56,189 nt of DNA from Aeromonas dhakensis (lineage in GTDB: Bacteria; Pseudomonadota; Gammaproteobacteria; Enterobacterales; Aeromonadaceae): positions 324 to 56,512 of the forward strand of contig NZ_CDBH01000035.1 of NCBI RefSeq assembly GCF_000820305.1, written 5' to 3'. The notes under the pieces were generated by a model that searched no databases, was not told the origin of the DNA, and saw nothing but the letters and a program-made list of their open reading frames with translations. This document shows, in pieces, positions 10,968 to 23,015 of this stretch (the first letter of the stretch is position 1; each line of letters starts with the position of its first letter). The translations under genes were made by a program, and so were the position numbers.

Positions 10968-11789
10968 TTACTTGTTACGACGACGTACGATGTACTTGTC
11001 GGTACGCTTGTTCTTACGGGTCTTGAAGCCTTTAGCCTTCTGGCCCCATGGGGACACAGGCTGCATGCCCTTGTTACGACCCTCACCACCACCGTGCGGG
11101 TGGTCTACCGGGTTCATCGCCATACCGCGAACGGTCGGACGAATACCACGCCAGCGGTTTGCACCGGCTTTACCCAGTTGACGCAGCATGTGCTCGGAGT
11201 TACCAACTTCACCGATGGTGGCGCGGCACTCGGCCAGAACTTTACGTACTTCGCCGGAACGCAGACGCAGAGTTACATAGTTACCTTCACGAGCCAGGAT
11301 CTGGATGAAAGTACCAGCGGAACGAGCCAGCTGGGCACCTTTACCAGGCTTCATCTCAACAGCGTGAACGGTAGAACCGACCGGGATGTTGCGCATCGGC
11401 AGGGTGTTACCTACCTTGATTGCGGCATCAGCACCAGAAGCGATTGCATCACCAGCTTTCAGGCCTTTCGGAGCCAGGATGTAACGACGCTCACCGTCTG
11501 CATACAGCACCAGGGCGATGTTTGCGGTACGGTTCGGATCGTATTCCAGGCGCTCTACTTTGGCCGGGATACCGTCTTTGTCGCGCTTGAAGTCGACGAT
11601 ACGGTAGTGTTGCTTGTGACCACCGCCGATGTGACGGGTGGTGATGCGGCCGTTGTTGTTACGACCACCGGACTTGTCTTTCTTGTCCAGCAGAGCTGCA
11701 AAGGGCTTGCCCTTGTACAGGTCTTGGTTGACGATCTTGACGACGTGGCGGCGGCCCGGAGAAGTAGGCTTGCACTTAACGATTGCCAT
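10968..11789 (-). CDS. rplB: 50S ribosomal protein L2
   Basis: L2 is one of the most conserved 50S proteins, needed for subunit association and peptidyl-transferase activity. The 273-residue product contains the signature [20 protein letters not shown] in its first third and the conserved [17 protein letters not shown], with the functionally important histidine, in the C-terminal part. Confidence 0.99.
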   Translation of the reverse strand: MAIVKCKPTSPGRRHVVKIVNQDLYKGKPFAALLDKKDKSGGRNNNGRITTRHIGGGHKQHYRIVDFKRDKDGIPAKVERLEYDPNRTANIALVLYADGERRYILAPKGLKAGDAIASGADAAIKVGNTLPMRNIPVGSTVHAVEMKPGKGAQLARSAGTFIQILAREGNYVTLRLRSGEVRKVLAECRATIGEVGNSEHMLRQLGKAGANRWRGIRPTVRGMAMNPVDHPHGGGEGRNKGMQPVSPWGQKAKGFKTRKNKRTDKYIVRRRNK

Positions 11790-11804
11790 TTTTCAGAACT
11801 CCTC

Positions 11805-12107
11805 TTACTCGGCTGCGCCCATGAAGTCGATGTCCTGACCAGCTTTCAGGGTCACATAAGCCTTTTTCCAATCGGAACGACGGCCTACGCGTGCACCTGC
11901 GCGCTTGGTCTTACCCTTCATGTTCAGGGTACGGACGGTCTCAACTTCGACCTCGAACAGTTTCGCAACTGCAGCTTTGACTTCCGCCTTGGTGGCATCA
12001 ACAGCAACTTTGAACACGATAGTGTTCTGCTTTTCTGCGACCATGGTGCTCTTTTCAGAGATGTGCGGAGCCTTCAGAACTTTCAGCAGACGCTCTTCAC
12101 GGATCAT
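11805..12107 (-). CDS. rplW: 50S ribosomal protein L23
   Basis: L23 is the tunnel-exit protein that docks trigger factor and SRP. The 100-residue product starts [20 protein letters not shown] and has the conserved [20 protein letters not shown] loop. Its ATG overlaps the rplD stop by 4 nt (ATGA). Confidence 0.98.
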   Translation of the reverse strand: MIREERLLKVLKAPHISEKSTMVAEKQNTIVFKVAVDATKAEVKAAVAKLFEVEVETVRTLNMKGKTKRAGARVGRRSDWKKAYVTLKAGQDIDFMGAAE

Positions 12108-12709
12108 GCCAGCATCTCCTCGATTTGCTTAACTGCGTCAGCAGTCATCAGAACCTTGTCGAAAGCGATCAGGCTGACCGGGTCGATACCGGCAACGTCA
12201 CGCACGTCAACTTTGTACAGGTTACGAGCAGCCAGGAACAGGTTCTCATCGACTTCAGCAGTCACGATCAGAACGTCAGACAGTTCCATTTCTTTCAGCT
12301 TGGCGATCAGTTCTTTGGTTTTCGGAGCTTCGATGCCGAACTTCTCAACAACGATCAGGCGCTCTTGACGTACCAGCTCGGACAGGATGCTACGGATAGC
12401 GCCGCGGTACATCTTCTTGTTTACTTTCTGGCTGTGATCTTGCGGCTTAGCAGCAAAAGTCACACCACCGGAACGCCAAATGGGCGAACGGATGGAGCCA
12501 GCACGGGCACGACCAGTACCCTTCTGACGCCACGGCTTTTTGCCGCCACCAGACACTTCAGAGCGAGTCAGCTGCGCACGAGTACCCTGACGGGCACCAG
12601 CGGCATAAGCAACGACAACCTGGTGAACCAGAGCTTCGTTGAATTCGCGCCCGAAGGTAGTCTCGGAAACTTCAAGAGCGCTCTTGGCGTCTTTCATTAC
12701 CAATTCCAT
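12104..12709 (-). CDS. rplD: 50S ribosomal protein L4
   Basis: L4 is a tunnel protein and, in E. coli, the autogenous repressor of the S10 operon at both transcription and translation. The 201-residue product has the extended loop [20 protein letters not shown] reaching into the tunnel. The long leader upstream of rpsJ is consistent with L4 control here as well. Confidence 0.99.
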   Translation of the reverse strand: MELVMKDAKSALEVSETTFGREFNEALVHQVVVAYAAGARQGTRAQLTRSEVSGGGKKPWRQKGTGRARAGSIRSPIWRSGGVTFAAKPQDHSQKVNKKMYRGAIRSILSELVRQERLIVVEKFGIEAPKTKELIAKLKEMELSDVLIVTAEVDENLFLAARNLYKVDVRDVAGIDPVSLIAFDKVLMTADAVKQIEEMLA

Positions 12710-12726
12710 TACTATCTCCTCAGACG

Positions 12727-13359
12727 TTACGCTTTGACGGCAGGTTTAACGATCACGTTGCCGTTGGTTGCACCCGGTACTGCGCCTTTGATGAGCAGCA
12801 GGTTGCGTTCAGCGTCAACACGAACCAGTTCCAGGTTCTGAGTCGTTACACGCTCAGCACCCATGTGACCAGCCATCTTTTTGCCCTTGAATACACGGCC
12901 CGGGGTCTGGTTTTGACCGATGGAGCCAGGTACACGGTGGGACAGAGAGTTACCGTGGGTCATATCCTGGGTGCGGAAGTTCCAGCGCTTAACAGTACCG
13001 GCAAAACCTTTACCCTTGGATGTGCCGGTAACGTCTACCAGCTTAACGTCAGCGAGAAGATCTACTTTCAGCTCGCTACCAACAGTGAAAGTTTCACCGT
13101 TGTTCAGGCGGAATTCCCACAGACCGCGACCGGCTTCTACACCAGCTTTGGCGAAGTGGCCAGCTTCCGGCTTGGTTACGCGGCTAGCTTTCTTGGAGCC
13201 AGTGGTAACCTGAATAGCGTTGTAGCCGTCGGTTTCTACAGATTTGACCTGAGTTACACGGTTAGCTTCAACTTCGATAACAGTCACGGGGATAGAAACG
13301 CCATCTTCAGTGAAGATGCGAGTCATACCCACTTTGCGACCTACAAGACCGATTGTCAT
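12727..13359 (-). CDS. rplC: 50S ribosomal protein L3
   Basis: L3 is an early-binding 50S protein near the peptidyl-transferase centre. I place the start at the ATG giving [20 protein letters not shown] (210 residues), behind AAAGAGG at good spacing, rather than the in-frame TTG 9 nt upstream. The conserved [20 protein letters not shown] region, which includes the methylated glutamine site in other species (NQTPGRV), is present. Confidence 0.98.
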   Translation of the reverse strand: MTIGLVGRKVGMTRIFTEDGVSIPVTVIEVEANRVTQVKSVETDGYNAIQVTTGSKKASRVTKPEAGHFAKAGVEAGRGLWEFRLNNGETFTVGSELKVDLLADVKLVDVTGTSKGKGFAGTVKRWNFRTQDMTHGNSLSHRVPGSIGQNQTPGRVFKGKKMAGHMGAERVTTQNLELVRVDAERNLLLIKGAVPGATNGNVIVKPAVKA

Positions 13360-13381
13360 TGTTATCAACCTCTTTCCGTAA

Positions 13382-13903
<522 letters not shown>

Positions 13904-14049
13904 GGGAAGGCGAACAGAATGTGCACAATTTTATGTGACGGATGGATCTCTGCCGCCATCACATGATCCCCCGCCCGGCGCGGGTAACGACAATGTTGCA
14001 AACAGGCTGGTAGACTGTGCCACTGCCTTGATCACTGGAACGACGTCTC

Positions 14050-14964
14050 ATGCTCAAAGATCAGAAAAAAGCCTATCAATATGGCCTCTGCGCCGTCGCC
14101 CTCTGGTCGACGGTGGCCAGCGCCTTCAAGATCTCCCTCACCTACTTCGAACCGGTACAACTGCTGCTGGTCGCGGCCTGCACCTCAACCCTGACGCTGG
14201 GGGTGATCGTGGCCTGTCAGGGCAAGCTGCCGCTGCTGCTCAGCTACATCAAGGGCCGCCCCCTCTACTACCTGGCGCTGGGAGTGCTCAACCCCTTCCT
14301 CTATTACCTGCTGCTGTTCAAGGCGTATGACCTGCTGCCCGCCCAGCAGGCGCAAACCCTCAACTACACCTGGGCCATCACCCTCAGTCTGCTGGCCGTC
14401 CCCTTCCTCGGCCAGAAGCTGCGCCGCCGCGACGGGGTGGCCATCGTGCTAGGCTACTTCGGTGCTCTGGTGATCGCCACCAAGGGGGATGTGTTCGGTC
14501 TGCAGTTCGACAGCCCCCTCGGCGTGACGCTGGCGCTGGTGTCGACCCTCATCTGGGCCGGCTACTGGATCCTCAACACCCGCAATCAGGGGGATCCTAT
14601 CGTCAGCCTGCTGCTCGGCTTCATCATCAGCCTGCCGTTCATTGTCGTGGCGACCTGGCTGCTCTCCGATTTCGCCATGACCGCCTGGCAGGGATGGGCC
14701 GGCGCCATCTATGTCGGGCTGTTCGAGATGGGCTTCGGCTTCGTGCTCTGGCTGATGGCTCTGCGCCACGCCACCAACACGGCGCCCATCAGCAACCTCA
14801 TCTTCATCTCGCCCTTTGCCTCGCTGGTGCTACTCAACCTGTTGATCGGCGAGACAATTCACCCGGCCACCCCCATCGGGTTGGCGCTCATCGTCGCCGC
14901 CCTGCTGATCCAGCAGCTGAAATACGGCAAGCGTTACCGCAAGGCGACCGAGCCGCAGGCCTGA
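14050..14964 (+). CDS. DMT-superfamily (EamA-type) transporter
   Basis: A 304-residue inner-membrane protein with about ten hydrophobic segments arranged as two EamA repeats of five. Segments include the start of the first repeat (CAVALWSTVASAFKISLTYF) and of the second (VTLALVSTLIWAGYWILNTR). Drug/metabolite transporters of this kind export amino acids, metabolites or drugs; the substrate cannot be read from sequence. It is a single gene divergent from the S10 operon and convergent with envZ. The C-terminal tail is basic (KYGKRYRKATEPQA). Confidence 0.85.
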   Translation: MLKDQKKAYQYGLCAVALWSTVASAFKISLTYFEPVQLLLVAACTSTLTLGVIVACQGKLPLLLSYIKGRPLYYLALGVLNPFLYYLLLFKAYDLLPAQQAQTLNYTWAITLSLLAVPFLGQKLRRRDGVAIVLGYFGALVIATKGDVFGLQFDSPLGVTLALVSTLIWAGYWILNTRNQGDPIVSLLLGFIISLPFIVVATWLLSDFAMTAWQGWAGAIYVGLFEMGFGFVLWLMALRHATNTAPISNLIFISPFASLVLLNLLIGETIHPATPIGLALIVAALLIQQLKYGKRYRKATEPQA

Positions 14965-14971
14965 CAATGCA

Positions 14972-14999
14972 GAAGGGCGCATCCATGGATGCGCCCTTC
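14972..14999. terminator. Bidirectional terminator between the DMT gene and envZ
   Basis: A perfect 28-bp palindrome (arms GAAGGGCGCATCC and its complement) lies between two convergent stop codons. T-tracts are short, so termination strength is uncertain. Confidence 0.7.
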
Positions 15000-15001
15000 G
15001 T

Positions 15002-16312
15002 TCAATCAATCCACTCCAGCGGCTGGTTCTTGGGCAGCCGGATCTCCACCAGCAAGCCCCCCTGCTCGGCACGCCCCAGCCTGATGGTGCCGTGATGCTG
15101 GGAGACGATCTTGGCGACGATGGCCAGCCCCAGCCCACTGCCGCTGCCGGTACGCGCCTCGTTGCCCTGGGTGAAGGGCTTGAGTACCCGGTAGTAATCC
15201 TGTTCCGGAATGCCGGGACCGTCATCCGACAAGCGCAGCCGGACCCAGTGACCGTCATCCTTGAGCTCGGCCTGCAGCCGGCTCGCCCCGTAGCGCAACG
15301 AATTGCCCGACAGGTTGTTGAGGATGCGCCGGATACTGATGGGATTGCAGGCGACCCGCACCGCCTCGGCTGGCAGCTCGAGCTCCACCTCCAGCCCCTG
15401 GTCGGTCTGCACCAGCAGCACATCGTGGATCAGCTGGGTCAGGTCCACCGGCTGGGTATCCAGCCCCTCGTCCGGGCGAATGTAGTCGATGAACTGGTCG
15501 ATGATGCCGTTCGATTCGTCGATGTCCGCGTTGATGCTCTCCTTGAGATACTCATCCCCTGAGGACATCATCTCGGTCGCCAGCCGGATACGGGTCAGCG
15601 GCGTACGCAGATCGTGGGAAACGCCCGCCATCATCATGTTTCGCTCTTCGATAAGGCTCTTGATGGAACTCGACATGTGGTTGAAGGTGCGGGTCAGCCG
15701 GCGTACCTCCCGCGAGCCCTGCTCCCCCAGCGCATCGGGGAAGTTGCCGCGGGCAACCGCCACGGCCCCCGCCTCCAGCTCCTCCAGCGGCCGCACCAGC
15801 TGGCGGGCAAAGCGCCAGGCCGCGAACAGGGTCACCACCAGCAGCACGCTCATGTAGAGGATCAGCGGCTCGATGTCATCATCCTCGATCTCGGTCAGCG
15901 GGATGCGCACCCACACCTTGTTGGCCTGGGGCGGCTGGATCCAGATGATGTAGTGGTCCTGGATCTCGACCCGCACCTTGGTCTTTCCCCCCAACTCGCG
16001 ACTGATGCTCTCTTCCAGATAGGTGTAGGGCTTGGACTCCTTGAGTCCGTGCTGCTCCGCCTCGGTCTGGGTATAGATGTCGCTGCCGGTCGCCACGTAG
16101 ACCAGCGCCTCGGCATCTTCACTGAGCGCCAGCTGGTTGCTCTCGACCGGGAAGATGAGCTTGACCTGATTGGCCAGCAGGTGGCTGATCTGCTTGACGG
16201 TCGGCGCCAGCAGATAGTTGTAGAAGGTGGCATAGGAGACAAACTGATAGACCACCAGCACGGCGGCCAAAAACCAGAGCATGCGGGAGAACATGCTGCT
16301 CACTTTCTTCAT
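15002..16312 (-). CDS. envZ: Osmosensor histidine kinase EnvZ
   Basis: Inner-membrane sensor kinase/phosphatase that phosphorylates OmpR and controls porin expression. The 436-residue protein has TM1 at about 11-36, a periplasmic domain, TM2 at about 149-168, a HAMP domain ([18 protein letters not shown]), the H-box with phospho-acceptor His233 ([20 protein letters not shown]), and C-terminal N, G1 ([10 protein letters not shown]) and G2 ([11 protein letters not shown]) ATP-binding boxes. The ATG overlaps the ompR stop by 4 nt (ATGA), so the two are co-translated. Confidence 0.96.
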   Translation of the reverse strand: MKKVSSMFSRMLWFLAAVLVVYQFVSYATFYNYLLAPTVKQISHLLANQVKLIFPVESNQLALSEDAEALVYVATGSDIYTQTEAEQHGLKESKPYTYLEESISRELGGKTKVRVEIQDHYIIWIQPPQANKVWVRIPLTEIEDDDIEPLILYMSVLLVVTLFAAWRFARQLVRPLEELEAGAVAVARGNFPDALGEQGSREVRRLTRTFNHMSSSIKSLIEERNMMMAGVSHDLRTPLTRIRLATEMMSSGDEYLKESINADIDESNGIIDQFIDYIRPDEGLDTQPVDLTQLIHDVLLVQTDQGLEVELELPAEAVRVACNPISIRRILNNLSGNSLRYGASRLQAELKDDGHWVRLRLSDDGPGIPEQDYYRVLKPFTQGNEARTGSGSGLGLAIVAKIVSQHHGTIRLGRAEQGGLLVEIRLPKNQPLEWID

Positions 16313-17028
16313 TCGCCGTCACCGTCCGGCACGAACACATAGCCCAGACCCCAGACGGTCTGCAGATAACGGGGCTGCGCCGGGTCCTGCTCCAGCAGGC
16401 GGCGCAGGCGGGAGACCTGCACGTCGATGCTGCGCTCGGTGGCAGTATATTCGCGACCACGAGCCAGGTTCATCAGCTTGTCGCGGGAGAGAGGCTCGCG
16501 CGGATGGCTCACCAGTACCTTGAGCACGGCGAACTCACCGCTGGTCAGTGCCACCGGATCGCCATCGCGACTCAACTCACGGGTTGCCAGGTTGAGCTGA
16601 TAGCTGCCAAAGCTCACCACCTTCTCGGCGGTAGAGGGGGCGCCCGGCAACTCGACGGTGTGGCGGCGCAGCACGGCCCGGATCCGGGCCAGCAGCTCAC
16701 GAGGGTTGAACGGCTTGGGCAGGTAATCATCGGCTCCCATCTCGAGGCCGACGATGCGGTCCACCTCATCCCCCTTGGCGGTCAGCATCAGCACCGGGAT
16801 CTGGTTGCCAGCTTCGCGCAGGCGGCGACAGATGGAGAGGCCGTCTTCCCCCGGCAGCATCAGGTCGAGCACCATCAGGCTGAAGTTCTCTCGGGTCAGC
16901 AGGCGGTCGGCCTGTTCGCCATTGGCGACGCCCCGAACCACGAACCCTTGTTCGGTCAGGTAGCGCTCCAGCAGGGAACGTAATTTCAAATCATCGTCGA
17001 CGACCAGAACCTTGTATTGCTGACTCAT
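16309..17028 (-). CDS. ompR: Response regulator OmpR
   Basis: DNA-binding response regulator paired with EnvZ. The start is ATG at 17028 behind GAGAGGCAAG, giving 239 residues (E. coli 239). The receiver domain has the acidic pocket DDD (11-13), phospho-acceptor Asp55 ([13 protein letters not shown]) and the conserved Lys in LPKPF. The C-terminal winged helix includes [20 protein letters not shown] and [19 protein letters not shown]. It is divergent from greB, as in E. coli. Confidence 0.97.
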   Translation of the reverse strand: MSQQYKVLVVDDDLKLRSLLERYLTEQGFVVRGVANGEQADRLLTRENFSLMVLDLMLPGEDGLSICRRLREAGNQIPVLMLTAKGDEVDRIVGLEMGADDYLPKPFNPRELLARIRAVLRRHTVELPGAPSTAEKVVSFGSYQLNLATRELSRDGDPVALTSGEFAVLKVLVSHPREPLSRDKLMNLARGREYTATERSIDVQVSRLRRLLEQDPAQPRYLQTVWGLGYVFVPDGDGE

Positions 17029-17253
17029 TGCTTGCCTCTCCTCTCGATATGCTGCCAATACTAGAGCCCGGACTCGTAACGGCAAAGCATAAATATGTTA
17101 CCGGTTATTGCCCGTACTGCTGGCATGACGCCTCTTTTCCCCTGCCCACAACGTCATCCGGCCTGCCAGTTTTTGCTCGACAGCAAGGCGACAGCGGATA
17201 AGATCTGCCGAGCCATAAGAGGCTCATCCGCCCCATCGACACAGGGACCCGCC

Positions 17254-17727
17254 ATGAAGACCAAGTTGATCACCCGTGAAGGCTACAACAAGCTCAAGCA
17301 GGAGCTCGATCTCCTCTGGCGCGAGGAGCGCCCCGAGACCACCCGCAAAGTGGCCTGGGCGGCCAGCCTCGGCGATCGCAGCGAGAATGCGGATTACCAG
17401 TACAACAAGAAGCGGCTGCGGGAGATCGATCGGCGGGTCCGTTACCTGCGCAAGTGCCTCGAGGAGCTGGGGATCGTCGACTACTCCCCCGCCCAGGAGG
17501 GCAAGGTCTTCTTCGGCGCCTGGGTCGAGGTGGAAAACGAGGAGGGAGATACCAAGCGTTTTCGCATCGTCGGCTATGACGAAATCTTCGAGCGCAAGGA
17601 TTACATCTCCATCGACTCCCCCATGGCCCGCGCCCTGCTCAAGAAAGAGGTGGGTGACGAGGCCATAGTGCGTACGCCAGTCGGTGACGCCTGCTGGTAC
17701 ATCAATGAGATCAGCTATCCCAAATAA
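17254..17727 (+). CDS. greB: Transcript cleavage factor GreB
   Basis: GreB enters the secondary channel of backtracked RNA polymerase and stimulates cleavage of the transcript 3' end. I start it at the ATG at 17254 (157 residues; E. coli 158). The N-terminal antiparallel coiled coil covers about residues 1-75, with acidic tip residues in LGDRSENADYQYNKKRLREI. The C-terminal FKBP-like domain includes VFFGAWVEVENEEGDTKRFR. It is divergent from ompR-envZ; no strong promoter was identified in the 225-nt gap. Confidence 0.96.
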   Translation: MKTKLITREGYNKLKQELDLLWREERPETTRKVAWAASLGDRSENADYQYNKKRLREIDRRVRYLRKCLEELGIVDYSPAQEGKVFFGAWVEVENEEGDTKRFRIVGYDEIFERKDYISIDSPMARALLKKEVGDEAIVRTPVGDACWYINEISYPK

Positions 17728-18006
17728 GCCGCTGTCACGCCACAGCCACCAGCCCTGCCAACCGGCTACCACAGCCAGCATGGGTTTGCTTCGCCTCTCA
17801 TCCAGGGCGGACACCGCCCTCTCTACCAGGGCTGGCATCCCGCTGCCCGAGCCCATATAGTGCTCACACCCGGCGCCTTGTGGCGCCAACCGGCCCGCGC
17901 GGCAGTGGCCTGGCTGATACCTTGAGTACCGCCCTGACAGCCTCTTGCCCGGCGACATCGCCCTCGCGCCAGCCCGTTGTTCTGGACCCGACTACAGAGA
18001 CCCTCG

Positions 18007-20316
<2,310 letters not shown>

Positions 20317-20329
20317 GTCCCCAGAATGC

Positions 20330-20354
20330 AAAAAGCCCCGCGAGGGGCTTTTTG
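20330..20354 (+). terminator. tex terminator, also the left attachment site
   Basis: AAAAAGCCCC and GGGGCTTTTT form a perfect stem with a GCGA loop just downstream of the tex stop. The right half coincides with the 17-bp direct repeat at the left end of the integrated element, so integration preserved a working terminator. Confidence 0.9.
20337..20353. repeat. attL core
   Basis: The 17-mer CCCGCGAGGGGCTTTTT occurs here and again exactly at 33813-33829. It lies about 100 bp from the integrase stop codon, which is the usual placement for a tyrosine-integrase attachment site. Confidence 0.75.
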
Positions 20355-20456
20355 CTACCCCGTGCAGCAACCTGCTACACGGGGGATCAATCACTTAGCG
20401 GCCATTATGCCCCTATCTCACAAGGCAAAATGACCCTAAATGTGGACACCTGGTGG
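20354..20456. other. Left end of the element
   Basis: No gene. An inverted repeat CCCCGTG/CACGGGG (20358-20364 with 20378-20384) lies beside attL. It may be an arm-type structure or the terminator of the integrase transcript; there is no T-run on the minus side. Confidence 0.4.
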
Positions 20457-21443
20457 TCACCCAATGCCAACACCTCCCCGTAACGGGTTGAAGGTGATAG
20501 CGTCCTGCAGATAGTCCGGCGCAAAGTGCGCATAGGTCATTGTCTGCTGGATGTTCGCATGGCCCAGTATCCGCTGTAGCGTGATGATGTTCCCGCCATT
20601 GGCCATGAAATGGGTTGCGAAGGTGTGCCGCAATACATGGGACGCCTGACCCTGTGGTAAGTCTGGCTTCACCTCTTTCAGTACCTGCCTCACCTTCAAG
20701 TAATCCACCTTCGGGAATAACCGCCCCGACCTCCCATCAGCCAGCTGTGCTGACACGTCAGCCGAGATTGGCACGACTCGCGTCTTTCCATTCTTGGTGG
20801 CCACAAACATCACCCGCTGATTGATGACATGTTCGGCCCTAAGTGCGACCGCTTCTCCCCACCTAGCCCCTGTGCTCAAACACAGCACCGCCAGATTGCG
20901 GTTATCACCCTCTAACCGGCTGAGTAGCCCAGTGATCTCGTTCTGGGATAAATAACTCATTGCGGTGGGGGCCTCTCTGAGTTTCTTCATTTCCCTCAAT
21001 GGGTGGGGGGCATGGTACATCCCGGCATCAATGAGGAAAGTGAACATCCCGCCCAAAGTGATAAGACGCCGGTTCACGGTCGAAGCCTTGATACCCTGGC
21101 TGAGCAATCGAGACCGAAACACCGCAATCGCCCGGTCATCAATTTGAAAAGCGCAAGGGTTACCCATTAGCCGTTCAACTAACTCTAGGGTTTGACGTGC
21201 CGTCGTCCCCCACTTCATGTTCTGCCCGTGATAAAGCCACCAGGTCTGGATTAACTCGGACAACGGTCGAGCATCCTTCGGTTTCTCTATCCACGCTTTG
21301 TCATGCTGGTTTGCCAGAACATACCGCTCAAAAGCAGTTGCTTCATGCTTCTTGGCAAACTTCCGCCGGATACGCTTTCCGTAGCGCCCAGTCGGTCTAA
21401 TGTCCACTTCATAACGACCATCATCGAGCTTCTTAATCGACAT
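20457..21443 (-). CDS. int: P2-type tyrosine integrase
   Basis: Site-specific recombinase for integration and, with a Cox-like factor, excision. The 328-residue protein has an N-terminal arm-binding region, a core-binding helical domain (about 60-155), and a catalytic domain with Arg194 (STGARWGEAV), Lys220, His269 and Arg272 (HVLRHTFATH), His295 (LGHANIQQ) and nucleophile Tyr304 (TMTYAHFAP). All catalytic residues are present, so it should be active. It is transcribed outward toward attL, as in P2-like prophages. Confidence 0.93.
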   Translation of the reverse strand: MSIKKLDDGRYEVDIRPTGRYGKRIRRKFAKKHEATAFERYVLANQHDKAWIEKPKDARPLSELIQTWWLYHGQNMKWGTTARQTLELVERLMGNPCAFQIDDRAIAVFRSRLLSQGIKASTVNRRLITLGGMFTFLIDAGMYHAPHPLREMKKLREAPTAMSYLSQNEITGLLSRLEGDNRNLAVLCLSTGARWGEAVALRAEHVINQRVMFVATKNGKTRVVPISADVSAQLADGRSGRLFPKVDYLKVRQVLKEVKPDLPQGQASHVLRHTFATHFMANGGNIITLQRILGHANIQQTMTYAHFAPDYLQDAITFNPLRGGVGIG

Positions 21444-21509
21444 AGCGAAGCCCTCCGATGTAACTCAATCCTGATGATTCTATGGCGTCGAGAAACGCCT
21501 CATGCAGGG

Positions 21510-21809
21510 TTAACCAATTTTCTGGTCGGAGAGGGATGAGTCCCCTTCCTCTTGCCCAAAGTGTGCGAGAACCGGCGCTATTTGCCCGGCTTCAGGTGCG
21601 ACCTTATCTGTCATAAACCAAAGCGTGTATTTCGTGAACTGAGGGATATTCAAAATCCTCATAGACACATCAGTCGGTGGCGTTGACCGCCCTGTTTCGT
21701 AGTAATTAAGAGTCCCAACAGGAACCCCTGTCGCTTCTGAAAACTGCTTCCTCGTCATGTATTCGGACTTTCTGATCAAGACAAGTTTCTCACTTATGCT
21801 CGTTGACAT
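21510..21809 (-). CDS. C-like phage repressor (HTH)
   Basis: A 99-residue helix-turn-helix protein. Residues about 8-50 form the HTH (IRKSEYMTRKQFSEATGVPV, then TLNYYETGRSTPP). Size and position, upstream of int and divergent from a Cox-like gene, match the P2 C repressor, which keeps the early operon off. It lacks the self-cleavage domain of lambda CI, so SOS induction by RecA is not expected; P2 repressors behave the same way. Confidence 0.8.
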   Translation of the reverse strand: MSTSISEKLVLIRKSEYMTRKQFSEATGVPVGTLNYYETGRSTPPTDVSMRILNIPQFTKYTLWFMTDKVAPEAGQIAPVLAHFGQEEGDSSLSDQKIG

Positions 21810-21926
21810 AGTGATTAGATCTCCATAGCATTATATCTGGATGTAGATAACAGACTATCTAGTGGTAGTTAAATTATCCACTATGGCGCACTAAGCCCCA
21901 CTGGGGCCAACGAGAGAGAATATCAG
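21810..21926. promoter_or_regulatory. Repressor/Cox switch region
   Basis: The 117-nt gap between divergent repressor and Cox-like genes. On the minus strand a perfect TATAAT (21830-21835) can serve the repressor. An inverted repeat TAGTGG-N12-CCACTA (21860-21883) is a candidate operator for the early promoter. The Cox-like start is preceded by a purine-rich GAGAGAGAA ribosome-binding site. Confidence 0.6.
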
Positions 21927-22256
21927 ATGACAACAGCAACCCAAAGCCAACCGCCGACCGAGACAGACCCACGTGTCTCGCTGGTGCTCGAACCCATGAT
22001 TAACGCCTCTGACGCCGTGCCCGTTGAGGTGTTCGCCAAGATGATTGGCAAGACCAAGGGCGCAGTCCGGGGAATGATTGAAAAGGGCAAGGTGCCCGTG
22101 GTGCCGATGCGCAACCCCCTCAACCCAACCGCCCCCGCCGAATACTGGATCTACCTTCCGGCCTGGAACGAGGGAATGAAACTGGCCTTCGAGAGCCGCC
22201 CCCGCGAAATCCGCGACGGCTGGCTGTCCTGGCTGGGGCTGGGGTGTCCGGTATGA
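21927..22256 (+). CDS. Cox-like excisionase / lysogeny regulator
   Basis: A 109-residue protein. The segment VFAKMIGKTKGAVRGMIEKG is a winged-helix/HTH typical of P2 Cox-type proteins, and the following VPVVPMRNPLNPTAPAEYWI plus YLPAWNEGMKLAFESRP fit the same family. Cox proteins direct Int toward excision and repress the repressor promoter. It is the first gene of the plus-strand operon and its stop overlaps the next start (ATGA). Confidence 0.8.
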   Translation: MTTATQSQPPTETDPRVSLVLEPMINASDAVPVEVFAKMIGKTKGAVRGMIEKGKVPVVPMRNPLNPTAPAEYWIYLPAWNEGMKLAFESRPREIRDGWLSWLGLGCPV

Positions 22257-22492
22257 GCCAGACATGGACTGAACAAGACGCCTTGAACATGGCGGGGGCG
22301 CAGTTGCTGCGCGAGACCGTGCAGCAGGTGAAGGGCCGCCAGCAACGGGCGGCTCAAGATAAAGGCGCTCGCAGCCTGTCGCGCAAGCTGGCCATGCTGC
22401 ATGCCCTGACTGACGGGCAAAGAAAAACCCCGCTTAACGGTGCTGCAACACCAAGCGGGGTTTCCAAATCAGCTTTAGAGGGCATGATTTGA
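22253..22492 (+). CDS. Small phage protein of unknown function
   Basis: 79 residues from the ATG that overlaps the Cox-like stop (ATGA). It is polar and helical (MAGAQLLRETVQQVKGRQQR, then AAQDKGARSLSRKLAMLHAL). I do not recognise a family. The last third of the gene also encodes a terminator-like hairpin (22425-22463), so the tail of the protein may be shaped by an RNA signal. Its stop overlaps the next start (TGATG). Confidence 0.55.
   Translation: MSQTWTEQDALNMAGAQLLRETVQQVKGRQQRAAQDKGARSLSRKLAMLHALTDGQRKTPLNGAATPSGVSKSALEGMI
22425..22463 (+). terminator. Terminator-like hairpin inside a coding region
   Basis: AAACCCCGCTT (22425-22435) pairs with AAGCGGGGTTT (22453-22463) and an inner GGTG/CACC stem adds to it. 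It is followed by a short T-run. It lies between the Cox-like gene and the Ogr/capsid genes and might attenuate capsid expression until antitermination. Confidence 0.5.
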
Positions 22493-22704
22493 TGAGCATC
22501 TTATCTATCCCCTGCGCCTTGCGCAACCTGCGGCTCCAACGCCGCAAGCTGGCGGGGTCTGCCTGCCAACGCTTCATCCACCTGCCGGACTATGTCGCCG
22601 CCCTTGAGCGGCCCAACGCTATCGCTTGGGGTGCCCTCTGGCAGCGCTTACCCCATCCCATCAACCCACATCATCAGGGGGCCGTATGCGCGCTCAGCGA
22701 GTGA
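22492..22704 (+). CDS. Small phage protein of unknown function
   Basis: 70 residues starting MSILSIPCALRNLRLQRRKL, coupled to the preceding gene by a TGATG overlap and overlapping the next gene by 19 nt. It is basic at the N terminus, with a stretch FIHLPDYVAALERPNAIAWG that may be a DNA-contacting or interaction segment. No family is recognised. It could be a leader whose translation couples to the Ogr-like gene. Confidence 0.45.
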   Translation: MSILSIPCALRNLRLQRRKLAGSACQRFIHLPDYVAALERPNAIAWGALWQRLPHPINPHHQGAVCALSE

Positions 22705-23015
22705 TGTGCACCGAGTGCGGCGGCAAGGGCCGTATCCAGAAAACCTATCGCATGAGCGCAGAGGTGGCGAACCTCTATTGCCAGTGCATGGATCCGATGT
22801 GTGGGCATACCTGGGTGTCCACCCTGTCCTTTAGCCACACCTTGACCCCTTCCGCCAAACAGTGCGGCGAAATGGTGGCGAGCCTGTCCCGTGGCCTCTC
22901 ACCAGAAGAACACCGCAAGTTACATGAGTCCGTCATCGAGCGGCAAAAGGTGCTCGATGCCGAAGCCGAAATCGAGCGGCAAAAGCCCGTGGTGACCGTC
23001 AGGAGAGCACTATGA
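22686..23015 (+). CDS. Ogr/Delta-type zinc-finger late-gene activator
   Basis: 109 residues from the ATG at 22686. Cysteines 8, 11, 34 and 39 follow C-X2-C-X22-C-X4-C, the zinc-binding pattern of P2 Ogr and P4 Delta, and GHTWVSTLSFSHTLTPS matches the next part of the family. These activators recruit RNA polymerase to P2/P4 late promoters through the alpha C-terminal domain. The C-terminal charged helix (ESVIERQKVLDAEAEIERQK) is longer than in Ogr (72 residues). Its stop overlaps the GpO-like start. Confidence 0.8.
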   Translation: MRAQRVMCTECGGKGRIQKTYRMSAEVANLYCQCMDPMCGHTWVSTLSFSHTLTPSAKQCGEMVASLSRGLSPEEHRKLHESVIERQKVLDAEAEIERQKPVVTVRRAL

